Of a stretch of DNA of 64,000 nucleotides, positions 48,854 through 58,005 are shown piece after piece. The position numbers were made by a program, and so were the translations under genes. Every line of letters begins with the position of its first letter. The stretch's first letter is position 1. Origin of the DNA: Eutreptiella sp. 'Long Island Sound 2002' (lineage: Eukaryota; Euglenozoa; Euglenophyceae; Eutreptiales; Eutreptiaceae); NCBI GenBank assembly GCA_964036045.1, contig OZ038387.1, forward strand, positions 57,444,427 to 57,508,426, in the 5' to 3' direction. The notes under the pieces were generated by a model, which was given only the letters and a program-made list of their open reading frames with translations, was not told where the DNA came from and ran no database searches.

Positions 48854-49945
48854 ATGAGTGATCATGGCATAGCCGAGAGCATCCATCAGGATGCGTGCAC
48901 TGTCGCCAAGAAGGATGCGTGCACTGTTGCCAAGAAGGATGTATGCACTGCTGTCAGTCAGGATGCGTGCACTGTTGCCAAGAAGGATGTGTGCCCTGTT
49001 GCCAAGAAGGATGCGTGCCCTGTTGCCAAGAAGGATGCGCGCACTGTTGCCAAGAAGGATGCGTGCATCGCTGTCAAGAAGGATGTGCGTGCTGCTGACA
49101 AGGAGGATTTTGCGGTGACGGCCCAGAAGAAGAAGAAAGAGCCGCCGGAGTACGTGGACGTTGAAGACAGCCTACAGGAGGCCATTGTGGAGATGCTGAT
49201 TGCGAGAAAGGCGCAAGCACGAGTGCGCACCGTTCAAGGACAACCCGTAACGGCAGCAGGACAGGAGTTTATGGCCATCTCGGACAGACGCCGGCAAATG
49301 TTCGAAGAGCGCAACAAGTTCTTCGAGGATAATCCACGCACACAAGCGTGCTGCCAATATGACTGCAGGCAGCGCACGAGGTATCGCAGTGACATTGCGT
49401 TCGTGCATGGAGGTGTGCTGAGGTGCATCGTGACACGAGTGGCGTTGGTCATACCCGACGATAAGGGGTCAGCCAGCAGTGGCCAGCAGACGACAAGGAG
49501 ACTGGCGACGCTGGAGGAATTGAAGAGCAAACAAGATCGCCGACGAGAGTGGTATCAGTGGCACGGGAAAAACAAGCCGCACGTGGCGGCACATGTCTTT
49601 CGTCAGTTCGAATGGGAACAGCGCCAACTCGAGGCTTGGGAGAAGGAGAAAGACAAACAAATGAAGGAACCGCAGAGGAGCGCCGGTGAACACCAAGAAT
49701 GTGACAGGCCAACGGCGCACACGTCCCTGTTCAACGAGGTGACAGGAAGCCCCTGTCCAGGCCATGAACACCAAGCGCGACGCCCCTGGCAGGCAAGTAC
49801 GAATGTGGAGCGGGCCGAACGCGTGGCAGTTCGTGACGCGGCCACTGTGGACAATCGACCAGTATCCAGAGGGCGAAAGGATCGAGGAGTGCGCCCAACG
49901 AAGGCAGAACGACAGCGACGAAGACTACAAGAGAGGAGTTCCTAA
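48854..49945 (+). CDS. Outer-element ORF: octapeptide-repeat protein
   Basis: 363 codons from ATG at 48854, 37 bases after the 5' LTR. Residues about 12-85 are nine octapeptide units of the type DACTVAKK (variants DVCPVAKK, DARTVAKK), encoded by a 24-bp minisatellite and regularly spacing Cys, Lys and Asp. A Lys-rich linker (KKKKEPP) and a charged helical region with many Arg, Gln and Glu follow. That region includes a Cys pair (ACCQYDC) near residue 167 and ends Arg-rich (KAERQRRRLQERSS), suggesting nucleic-acid binding. There is no zinc knuckle, protease or polymerase motif. Its position just behind the LTR suggests the element's own Gag-like or accessory protein. I do not recognise the family. 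Confidence 0.7.
   Translation: MSDHGIAESIHQDACTVAKKDACTVAKKDVCTAVSQDACTVAKKDVCPVAKKDACPVAKKDARTVAKKDACIAVKKDVRAADKEDFAVTAQKKKKEPPEYVDVEDSLQEAIVEMLIARKAQARVRTVQGQPVTAAGQEFMAISDRRRQMFEERNKFFEDNPRTQACCQYDCRQRTRYRSDIAFVHGGVLRCIVTRVALVIPDDKGSASSGQQTTRRLATLEELKSKQDRRREWYQWHGKNKPHVAAHVFRQFEWEQRQLEAWEKEKDKQMKEPQRSAGEHQECDRPTAHTSLFNEVTGSPCPGHEHQARRPWQASTNVERAERVAVRDAATVDNRPVSRGRKDRGVRPTKAERQRRRLQERSS
48891..49110 (+). repeat. 24-bp coding minisatellite
   Basis: About nine copies of GGATGCGTGCACTGTTGCCA-AGAA in frame with the ORF at 48854. Unit variants alter Cys, Thr or Pro while keeping the frame, so the repeat number changes in whole octapeptides. Confidence 0.95.
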
Positions 49946-51039
49946 GGAACTATACGTGGTAATGATTCCTCCCCTGTGCAGCTGATTTATTCCAACTTAC
50001 ACGGCTATGTCGGCTTGTGCTGAAAGTTTTGTTCTCTTTCTTTGCGTTTTCTACAATGTGAACATACACCGAGTGGGGAGCCAGATAGCAGGCCACAAAA
50101 CCACGCGGTTATATGATTTTTGCTTGCTCAGGAAGGTCAGATGGCTTGCCACGGCGCCTGAGCCGGCAAGAGGGGTTAGGACACATACACATGCTGGACA
50201 GAATCGCCACAGCGGGGGGTGGGAAGGCCCCTTCCCTTGGGCAGGCCCCCGCCACGGCTTTTATTGGTGCGGACCAGATGGGGCAGGGGATTGCCAAAAC
50301 AGCCCTGGGATCGTACAAGCATCAACCCCTGGGCTGGGAAATGGGAATGTGGCTGCAGAGGCCGTTCCATTTTTTTTACGCCGGAGAAACCCCAGAAGGG
50401 GTAAGTAACGTCGGTAGAAGACACAAGCCCAGGGTCACGGCAAGCAGCGCTTGGGTTTCCCCTTGGTGTCAAGGGAGGGCAGAATTCCCCTCCAGGATCC
50501 CCAGACACGAGAGGGTAAGGCCAGAACCCATGACAGCGGACTGTGTGCACAGCATGGCGATCAGCCACCAGGGAAGATTTAATTCCACACCAACAGGGGA
50601 CTTCACAGCTCAATTTTTTTATACTTACGACAACACATAACTCTTGCTGACAGGGACGCCCCCCCCCCTCCCCACAGTGAAGAGTCAGATGGCATGCCAC
50701 GGCACTGCTGACGGGAGTGGTGCTGCACAGCACTGGAGATGGTGACCAAAGACCCAACCGCATACATGTATGAGATAGTCCAGGCATTACTGGACTTTAA
50801 GCCCAGCTTTGCGCCAGGTTTTACTGCTTTGTCTGCGGCGGAAAACACTAAAGCAGCCCAGGCACCACGGAACACTGCACGTTTTGCAGAGTGCCCTGCA
50901 CTATGCCCATTACCTTGTTGTTGTAGTCTTTTTCACCAAGTCGCATGTCAAGCAACAGCAATACCCGTACCGAAACTCAGGACAAACTGGGTTCAGTATA
51001 TCAGCATGAATGGCAGTGCACTGCAGTTTCTTCTGAAAG
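49946..51039 (+). other. Outer-element internal region after the ORF
   Basis: About 1.1 kb between the repeat-protein ORF and the nested insertion. Short coding-like pieces occur: about 50739-50858 reads MVTKDPTAYMYEIVQALL, and about 50880-51008 in another frame reads QSALHYAHYLVVVVFF. Their family is not recognised. They could be captured host sequence. Confidence 0.3.
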
Positions 51040-51044
51040 GCAGG
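51040..51044. repeat. Target-site duplication, left (nested element)
   Basis: GCAGG directly before the 5' LTR. The identical GCAGG stands at 61825-61829, behind the inverted third LTR rather than behind the 3' LTR. Confidence 0.8.
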
Positions 51045-51524
51045 TGTAACGGCAGCAGTGACAGCACTCAATTATACACTGATGTGATCAGAATTTCAAT
51101 GATTCTCAGATGTACATTAGTGCAGTAAATTTTCCGCTTCATTTGATGTTTTCGGTTCGCCGCCAGATGTCGCCTGTGAGCGCGCGTCGAGTCGCATTTG
51201 TCTTTCGTGATTTCCCAATCAGATTTTTTTAAATTATTTCGAATGATTTCACGTTGTGTCATTATGTGCGATGAATGCGCATTGAGATTCTATGTCTGCT
51301 CCATTTTTGTAGACCGGGTTTTCGTACTCTTCATATCTCACCATGGAGTTCAAAGGACTTACAAGTGCTTCGCATATGTCGCTCCAAGAGGCTGGATATG
51401 GGTCTGAAGAGGGTCAGTTGGGTTCGGAGATATCAGGGGCAGTGTCGGGCGTTACGACCCCTGGGGCATCAAGGCTACAGGCTTCGCAATCACAAGAAAG
51501 ATCAACCACTATGCAGCGGTTACA
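51045..51524 (+). repeat. 5' LTR of nested element
   Basis: 480 bases from TGTAACGGCAG to AGCGGTTACA, with terminal inverted repeat TGTAAC/GTTACA. It contains the Gag start codon at 51343 in a good CACCATGG context. Confidence 0.95.
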
Positions 51525-54500
51525 TGGTAGCAGAGGAAATCATGACTCTGCTTCTGGAATCTCCACTGATACTCTGAGATCGTCGGACTTTAGCGGGGCT
51601 ATTACTCCTTCTGGGTCGCTGCGTGTTCCCCCCGAGGTTACCTTCGTAGCATCTCCCCAACAAACCGAGGATCATCCGTCAGAGTGCCCTTACTGTGGCC
51701 ATAGGCATTGGCCTGTAGTTCAATCTTGTGCTGATTGTTGTGTGAACGCCCCACCCAACCTTAAACCCGGTCGAGAATCCCCCTCCTCAAGCGAATCTGG
51801 TTCCAACTCTCAAGCTTTGCCTGATCTAGAAGACAGCAGCAGCGAAGGAGAGCCATCCAATACTGGAATGGATGAGATTTCTGGTGAATACTGGGAACAC
51901 CAATTCCAGGATATTTGGAACCAAGAATTTCTGCAACGCCAGAATTGGCTGCTGGCGGAGGCGAGCTACCGTGGCCGCCTGAGGGACTCGTTCAGGGCGT
52001 CGTGCCAGTTCATCAGGGACACAGGCCGGTCGAGATTTGACGCCACATTGCAGGAGCAAGAGGACTGGGAAGAGCTGATGGACCAGTTCGACCACCAGGC
52101 CGCCATGATGGTGCAGATGGCCATCATCGCCGAGGAGAGACGCCAGAATGTGCATCCGCACGCTGGTCTGTCGGGCTTCTGGGGTCGGAACGACGACGAG
52201 GTTGACGAAATGAGGTGTGATTCGACACATTCGCACCTCTCCAGGGAGCAGTTGTCCAAACTCCCCAGCTCTGCCTCCAGTGTTGACACTTGGGTCGACG
52301 AGGTCAGAAGCAAAGGAAAGGGGACAAGATGCCCTTCCTGTGGTGAGTGCGCCAAGGACTGCTCCTGTCGACGGCAGATTTCGTCGCTGGAATCAAGGGT
52401 GAAGGAGCTGAAGAAGGCCGCGAAGGAGAAAAAGAGGGATGATGACAGCAAGTGGAAGGAGATGGAACAGAAGTTGGAGAAGCTTACAGATCTGGTACAA
52501 AATCTGAGCACTACTGGGCTCACTGGACCAGCGCCTACAATGGCAAGCCACCCAGCACCTACCTCCTCAGCTGCACCCACATCCACGCCTTACGGCGTTC
52601 CACATTCTCCAGCACCCCCAGCTTTTACTGGTTCACATCCAACTTTTACTGGAATTTCTGGTATCCCCCCTACTGGATTTACAAGTCCTATTGGGTTCAA
52701 TCTGGGTACTGAAGGAGGAGAATCTTCGTCGGAGAGGTCTGTACTGTCAGTGGGTACTGTTGCTGATATTGATGGAGAAGCAAGGACCACCGTGAAGGAG
52801 CGATCCATGGCCTTGAAGAAGAAGGACCGGCAGCAGAAAGAAAACGAGGCCAAGATCAAAGAAAAGCAGAAGAAATTGAAGGAGATGAGGCTGCATCAAG
52901 CTCAACCAACGCCGTTCGTGCAGCCTACTGTGGACCAGGCGTTGCTGGCGCCCGCAATTGCGCAAGCACAGGCAATGGGAAGTGCTGCAGTCAATCCAGT
53001 GTTCGTCAATCCGGTCGGCACAGCCTCAAATTTCAACCTGAACCACCTGCTGAACCCGTTGCACATGAGGCTTCGAGGGTCAGTAATGAAGCAGCCGAAG
53101 TTCTCAGGACACCCAAATTACTGGGCGTCCTTCGAGAGGCAGTTCATGGTGTGGCTGCAGACGGAGAAACTGGACAAGGAGCTCTGGATCCTTGGGTTGA
53201 TGGACTGCTTGACTGGCAAGCTAAGGGAAAGTACATACAATCTGTATGTGGAAAGGCAGAATCAAGGAGATCCCCTGACGTACGAAGAGCTGTACAGAAG
53301 TCTCAAGAAGAAGGGCTCTCGACTTCCTGAAGATCATTACCGGAACCGTCTGGAGAACTTCAGGGCGATCAAGAAATTGTTTCTGGAAGAAATTCAAATT
53401 GCAAGGCAAGATTGGGAGTTTTTGGTGCAAGAGGCGGAGAACTCTGGAGAAGGACTTTCTGAAGGCGAAATGAAGAAGATCCTCCTGAGCAAGCTCACGC
53501 CGGAGACCAAGCAGAAGATCAGGGACTCTCAGGCGGACCAAAAAGTCCTGGGCAACTGGGTTGAAGTCCGAGGATTGCCAGAAACTATGGGAAAAATGGC
53601 TGTTCGTGAGTTGCTACACTCTATCAGTGCTACTGGATTGAAGGACATCACTATTCGTGAGGGCAGATGGAGAGTTGGTTTCCACGATTCTGAACAGTCG
53701 GAGTTTTTCTGCAGCATGGTGGATGGAAAAGTGAAGTATAAGGGAACAGTTTTGAAGGTACGACCGTGGATCTTCTCGTATGGAGTCGAGCAGATCTGGG
53801 ACCAACTTGAAAAGTATGCAAACTTGGAACGCCAGAAGTCCCAGGATGCACATGGCTTCGGAGGCAAGGTCAACGCCGTTGGTGAGAAGGGATGCTCTGT
53901 GTGCATTGCCCTTGGAAAAGAAGGTCGAGCGGCGACTCACACGACCGCAGATCACAGGTGGACGCCCTCAGATCTCAAGACAATTCCGTCCAAAATGGAT
54001 GGAAAGGGAAATTCTCCCAAAAATCCCCAGCAGGATGGAGCACGAGATGCTGACCAGCATGGAAGGGGAAAGGGTAAAGGGCAGTCCAAAGGAAAGAACA
54101 GAGACTGGACACCAAAAGATTACTCGCAGCAAGGCGGAGATCCAAGCGACTCAAGATGGACCGATGCTGGTGGAAAATCTGGTGGAAAAAATGGCCAAAA
54201 AGGTGGAAATGGCAAGGGAAAGTCCGGGAATCAAGATGATTCCAAGGTGAATGGCAACCCCCTGTACGCGGAGACGCCAGCGAACAAGACCTTCGGCAAC
54301 AACAAGGATACTGGAGGTCGAGGCAAGGGCAGATCCAACGAATCCAACCCCAATTCCAACACCTCCAACAACAAAGGCCAAGGAGGTAAGAAAGGTAGTG
54401 GTGGAAAGTCATTTGGTGGTCGTGGACGTGGAAAAGGAGTGAATGCTGTCAAAGCAGGAGAAGAATGGGTTGACGAAGGACAAGTACAGGACGTACAGCC

Positions 54501-54525
54501 GAACGAAGAAGAAGAATGGCAATAG
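51343..54525 (+). CDS. gag: Gag polyprotein
   Basis: 1060 codons from ATG 51343, inside the 5' LTR, to TAG 54523-54525. The first about 60 residues are LTR-encoded. Cys-rich pairs occur at about 113 (CPYCGHRH) and about 328 (CPSCGECAKDCSC), then a Lys-rich coiled-coil-like stretch. A capsid-type retrotransposon Gag region occupies about 580-730 (KQPKFSGHPNYWASFERQF, WILGLMDCLTGKLRE). About 735-815 has an RRM-like pattern (WVEVRGLPETMG ... WRVGFHDSEQSEFF). A CCHH-type motif (CSVC...HTTADH) follows at about 849. The last about 180 residues are Gly/Lys/Asn/Ser-rich and probably bind RNA. Gag forms the particle and packages the transcript. At 1060 residues it is long for Ty3/gypsy. A shorter product from a later ATG is possible. 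Confidence 0.85.
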   Translation: MEFKGLTSASHMSLQEAGYGSEEGQLGSEISGAVSGVTTPGASRLQASQSQERSTTMQRLHGSRGNHDSASGISTDTLRSSDFSGAITPSGSLRVPPEVTFVASPQQTEDHPSECPYCGHRHWPVVQSCADCCVNAPPNLKPGRESPSSSESGSNSQALPDLEDSSSEGEPSNTGMDEISGEYWEHQFQDIWNQEFLQRQNWLLAEASYRGRLRDSFRASCQFIRDTGRSRFDATLQEQEDWEELMDQFDHQAAMMVQMAIIAEERRQNVHPHAGLSGFWGRNDDEVDEMRCDSTHSHLSREQLSKLPSSASSVDTWVDEVRSKGKGTRCPSCGECAKDCSCRRQISSLESRVKELKKAAKEKKRDDDSKWKEMEQKLEKLTDLVQNLSTTGLTGPAPTMASHPAPTSSAAPTSTPYGVPHSPAPPAFTGSHPTFTGISGIPPTGFTSPIGFNLGTEGGESSSERSVLSVGTVADIDGEARTTVKERSMALKKKDRQQKENEAKIKEKQKKLKEMRLHQAQPTPFVQPTVDQALLAPAIAQAQAMGSAAVNPVFVNPVGTASNFNLNHLLNPLHMRLRGSVMKQPKFSGHPNYWASFERQFMVWLQTEKLDKELWILGLMDCLTGKLRESTYNLYVERQNQGDPLTYEELYRSLKKKGSRLPEDHYRNRLENFRAIKKLFLEEIQIARQDWEFLVQEAENSGEGLSEGEMKKILLSKLTPETKQKIRDSQADQKVLGNWVEVRGLPETMGKMAVRELLHSISATGLKDITIREGRWRVGFHDSEQSEFFCSMVDGKVKYKGTVLKVRPWIFSYGVEQIWDQLEKYANLERQKSQDAHGFGGKVNAVGEKGCSVCIALGKEGRAATHTTADHRWTPSDLKTIPSKMDGKGNSPKNPQQDGARDADQHGRGKGKGQSKGKNRDWTPKDYSQQGGDPSDSRWTDAGGKSGGKNGQKGGNGKGKSGNQDDSKVNGNPLYAETPANKTFGNNKDTGGRGKGRSNESNPNSNTSNNKGQGGKKGSGGKSFGGRGRGKGVNAVKAGEEWVDEGQVQDVQPNEEEEWQ
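51525..51536 (+). promoter_or_regulatory. Primer-binding site (initiator Met tRNA)
   Basis: TGGTAGCAGAGG follows the LTR without a gap and is the exact complement of the CCTCTGCTACCA 3' end known for eukaryotic initiator tRNA-Met. It primes minus-strand synthesis. Here it is also translated, because the Gag frame runs through it. Confidence 0.85.
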
Positions 54526-55383
54526 GGAAGCCAACTTGACCCAAATCCCAACACTGGGGTTGAGTGGCAGGAAACAAAGCCCATCAGGGTAGTTGGGGCG
54601 GTGGATGGACGCTGCTGGGATAGGCTGGCGCGCTCCTCCGGCCTCCTGTACCCTGCCTGGGTCCTCAGCGCTGTCCGGCGAGGCAAGCAGCGCCAGTTTG
54701 TCTGCTGGATCCAGGTCAGATCGACGGATGGTAAGGTTAAACTTGCCAGATGTCTGATTGACAATGGTTCAGAGGTCAATCTTGTGAGGAAAGGCTTTCT
54801 GCAGGAGGATGAGACGAAGATGTCCTCGAATCCTGTCCAGCTGGAGGGCGTCAGCGGACATCGCCTTGACGGTGGCGACAGAGAAGCAGAATTGGCGGTC
54901 AGATTGGTGAAACAATCTGTGTGGAGCGTGGAAGAGACGGTCACGGAGGAGTGGTTTTCTGGAAAATTCTATGAAGCCACCATAAAGTATGATTTATTCT
55001 TGGGTCAACCCTGGCTTCACGCTCACCGTGTGTCGCCCATGGGACACAGGACATGGTTCCTCCAGGATCCGTCGACCAGCGACCCGTCTGACCTGTATTA
55101 TCTGCACCCATATACCAAGAGTATCCACCAATTCAAGGAGAGAAATAAGCTGCATTTTCAGCAAGATGGGCAGGAATGGACAAGGAATCAAGAAGATTTC
55201 GACGAAGGAAAGGTGGACTCGTTGAACAGCAAGAAGTGGAAGTCAGTTTGCTATCGTGTAGTCGACAAACGGCGGGACATTCTGGTGGATTATTTCGAAA
55301 GGCACCACAATTTTCGTCCTCAAGTTGATGCCTTTGCAAACAAAAAGAATAAAAGATTTCCGAAGTTCTACGACGATGCCTGA
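54526..55383 (+). CDS. pol: Pol part 1: aspartic protease and first half of Dam-like domain
   Basis: Same frame as Gag directly after the UAG; the first possible independent start is near 54601. The retropepsin-type motif CLIDNGSEVNLV (Asp codon 54760-54762) shows Asn where Ser or Thr is usual. The C-terminal part begins a domain resembling phage/DIRS-type N6-adenine methyltransferases (HHNFRPQVDAFANKKN, then RFPKFYDD), cut by TGA at 55381-55383. If Pol is made by reading through the Gag stop, no start codon is needed here. Confidence 0.8.
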   Translation, partial: GSQLDPNPNTGVEWQETKPIRVVGAVDGRCWDRLARSSGLLYPAWVLSAVRRGKQRQFVCWIQVRSTDGKVKLARCLIDNGSEVNLVRKGFLQEDETKMSSNPVQLEGVSGHRLDGGDREAELAVRLVKQSVWSVEETVTEEWFSGKFYEATIKYDLFLGQPWLHAHRVSPMGHRTWFLQDPSTSDPSDLYYLHPYTKSIHQFKERNKLHFQQDGQEWTRNQEDFDEGKVDSLNSKKWKSVCYRVVDKRRDILVDYFERHHNFRPQVDAFANKKNKRFPKFYDDA

Positions 55384-58005
55384 AGTGAGGACTGGTCTGA
55401 ACCTCTTTGGATCAATCCGCCCTTCGACGCTTTTCCTCGTGTGGTGCAGAAGCTGAAGCAATCCGGCGCAAAGGCGATTTTAATTGTCCCCAATTGGCCA
55501 AGACAAGAGTGGTTCAAGGACATTATGGACATTTCAATCGACATTGTCGAGCTACCTCACAAGGGAGTGAAGCTGTATTGCGAGGACAATGGCAAGCCTT
55601 TGCCACAGCGTTCGTGGAGCACGTTGGCGTGCTTAGTTGACGGGAATCTGGGAGATTATTGGCAAGATGGCAGTGAAATGGGAACAGAGGAGGTCATATC
55701 AAATTCCTCAAGAATCGACGAAATTGAGGTGGATGAAGACGATCGAGAGCGGAATCCCGACGTATCGTCGCGGAAGGAGGGAAGGACAATCGGCGTCCCT
55801 CAAGAGAACGCCTCCATCCATTACAATTCGTCCCCATCAGACAAGAATCAAGCCGAAAAAGTCAGGATTTCAAGCAAGAATGATGACAAATCTCCAAGAA
55901 TCTCGCCTGAATTGACAGGAATGAAGCTGAATCCGTCCGACCATCCCTTCAAGACATTCGTGGACCCCTTTCATTGGTGGGATCCCACGGAGGAGCGAGC
56001 TCAGGTGAGCTTCATCCGCCAACAATGCGACGAAGAAGTTTGGAATGAAGTGGCCAAGAACATGAGACCACGACCAACAATTCGCAAATTGGTAGACATA
56101 ATGTCGGTGATTAAATGTGGGAATCAGGTCGACGGAGACAAGATATCTGCAAGAAGGGACGCAGTGTTCGAAGATTATCAAGATGACGTGTTGAGTGGGA
56201 AGTTGTGGAAAAACCCCCCAATTCGATGTGAAAATGGGGAAGCCAAGATTGACATAATCGAAGGCTCAAAGGTGCACAAACAACGTCCATTCTATCTCCA
56301 CGGCACCAAAGCAGATGCCCTGCGAAAGATTATTGAGCGCAATCTCTATGAGTTCGGTTGGTTGGAGGGCTGCATGAGTTCTGAGTGGTGTTCAGCACCA
56401 TTTACTGTGCCAAAACCCCCACCTGCTGACCAATCCAGCATAGATGCTTGGCGTCTAGTGGTGGATTACAGAGCCCTGAATGCCGCCACGGTACCAGACG
56501 CGCATCCTCTTCCTTTAATTGAGAAGGAGATAGCCGCGAGAGCCAAAGGCAAGCTCTTTACTGTGTTGGATTTGCGCCATGGCTTTCATCAGATGCCCCT
56601 TCGAAAGGAGGAAAGGCATTTGACGGCAATGTGCACGCCCTGTGGCACTGTCCAGTGGACTGTACTGCCGATGGGTCTGAAGAATGCGCCTTTGATGTTC
56701 CAGAAGATGATGGAGACTATTTTATTTCAGAAGCACAAGTCTCTGGATTTACAAGAATTCTGCAGCATCTACATTGACGACCTTCTGATTGCCACGCCGT
56801 TGGGAAAAAACTTTGATGAGTGCCTGAAGTTGCACGAAGAACAAGTTCGAAAAGTTCTCGAAGTCCTTCGACAAGAGAAGCTCGTGTGTGGACCCAAGAA
56901 GGGCAAGATGTTCCTCCATAGTGTGGAATTTTGTGGCTCTGTCTTGGAAGATGGGACAAGAAGACCAGCCCCAGGAAAAATGGCTGCCCTGCAGCTCTGG
57001 GAAAGGCCTAAAACCATCACGCAGCTTCGTGCCTTTTTAGGCTGCTGCAATTACTACCACGAGTTCCTTCCTCTCTACGCCAAGTTCTCTGGTCCATTGA
57101 CAGAGTTACTCAAGGTTGGCAAAATAGAAGGAAAGAAGGGATCTCAAGTCAAGCTCAAGTGGACGCCAGAATGTGAAGAGGCATTTACTGGTCTCAAGGA
57201 AGCACTGGCAAATGCGGTTACATTAAAGACTCCGTGGTTGGATGGAAGACCTTTTTATATTCGTACAGACGCCAGTCGTTACGCCATTGGTGCTACGATC
57301 GAACAAGTCGATGACGAAGGTCACCATCATCCTCTGGCTTTCTGGTCTCGCAAGCTTACAACAAGACAGCGAAATTGGAGTCCAAGGGAACAAGAAGCCT
57401 ACGCAATCCTTTGTGCCTTACGGCGTTATGAAGGTTGGATCTTGGGCCATCGCGTTGAGGTACTGACTGACCACAAGTCGCTGGAGAGCTGGAGGACAGA
57501 ACATGTGGATACCCCTGGTGGATCAGCTGGGAGAAGAGGCCGTTGGCATGAAACTCTCAGCAGATTTGACCTCCATGTGACTTACATTCCGGGTCGCTAC
57601 AACACAGTGGCGGACGCCCTGAGTCGCTGGGCCTACCCAGCCTCAGAGGCTTACTCTGAAGTGAGTTTTCATGGGACAGCGACGGATAAAGCTGAAGTCA
57701 TCGAGTTCGACAAGGAGGAACAAGCACTGATCAAGAAACATTGTCTCCAATGTTCGATTAAAAATCGGATGAAGGTGGATTTCGTCAGATGCAAGGAGAT
57801 TACCAAGGCAGATCAGACTGCAGGAGTTAACTCTGACTCTGAGTCGTCGCTGCCTCTCCTGAATGTGTTTCCTACGACCAGATCCAAAGCGAAATCCACG
57901 CTCCCTGCACAACAAAAGGACAAGGAAACTTCCTTCCTCTATGTGGATTGGACGAAGATGTACAAGGAGGACAGGTTCTCTTTGGGTCTGTATACCACAA
58001 GTTGA
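55384..58005 (+). CDS. pol: Pol part 2: rest of Dam-like domain, reverse transcriptase, RNase H
   Basis: Continues in the same frame after the TGA. SEDWSEPLWINPPFDAFP contains NPPF (55414-55425), matching the (N/D)PP(Y/F/W) catalytic motif of adenine methyltransferases, followed by AILIVPNWPRQEWF. A charged linker follows, then reverse transcriptase: WRLVVDYRALN, VLDLRHGFHQMPL, LPMGLKNAP and the polymerase motif YIDD at 56770-56781. RNase H follows with IRTDAS, SPREQEAYA, VLTDHKSL and YNTVADALSRW. The track ends with TGA at 58003-58005, after which integrase continues in another frame. The first possible independent ATG-type start is later, near 55441. Confidence 0.88.
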   Translation, partial: SEDWSEPLWINPPFDAFPRVVQKLKQSGAKAILIVPNWPRQEWFKDIMDISIDIVELPHKGVKLYCEDNGKPLPQRSWSTLACLVDGNLGDYWQDGSEMGTEEVISNSSRIDEIEVDEDDRERNPDVSSRKEGRTIGVPQENASIHYNSSPSDKNQAEKVRISSKNDDKSPRISPELTGMKLNPSDHPFKTFVDPFHWWDPTEERAQVSFIRQQCDEEVWNEVAKNMRPRPTIRKLVDIMSVIKCGNQVDGDKISARRDAVFEDYQDDVLSGKLWKNPPIRCENGEAKIDIIEGSKVHKQRPFYLHGTKADALRKIIERNLYEFGWLEGCMSSEWCSAPFTVPKPPPADQSSIDAWRLVVDYRALNAATVPDAHPLPLIEKEIAARAKGKLFTVLDLRHGFHQMPLRKEERHLTAMCTPCGTVQWTVLPMGLKNAPLMFQKMMETILFQKHKSLDLQEFCSIYIDDLLIATPLGKNFDECLKLHEEQVRKVLEVLRQEKLVCGPKKGKMFLHSVEFCGSVLEDGTRRPAPGKMAALQLWERPKTITQLRAFLGCCNYYHEFLPLYAKFSGPLTELLKVGKIEGKKGSQVKLKWTPECEEAFTGLKEALANAVTLKTPWLDGRPFYIRTDASRYAIGATIEQVDDEGHHHPLAFWSRKLTTRQRNWSPREQEAYAILCALRRYEGWILGHRVEVLTDHKSLESWRTEHVDTPGGSAGRRGRWHETLSRFDLHVTYIPGRYNTVADALSRWAYPASEAYSEVSFHGTATDKAEVIEFDKEEQALIKKHCLQCSIKNRMKVDFVRCKEITKADQTAGVNSDSESSLPLLNVFPTTRSKAKSTLPAQQKDKETSFLYVDWTKMYKEDRFSLGLYTTS

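Noticed and set aside
48891-49110. Regular 24-bp repeats resembling a CRISPR array
   Set aside because: Units are head-to-tail without spacers and in frame within an ORF of a eukaryotic element.
54231-54944. Minus-strand 237-codon frame opposite Gag/protease
   Set aside because: Antisense shadow of the Gag C-terminus.
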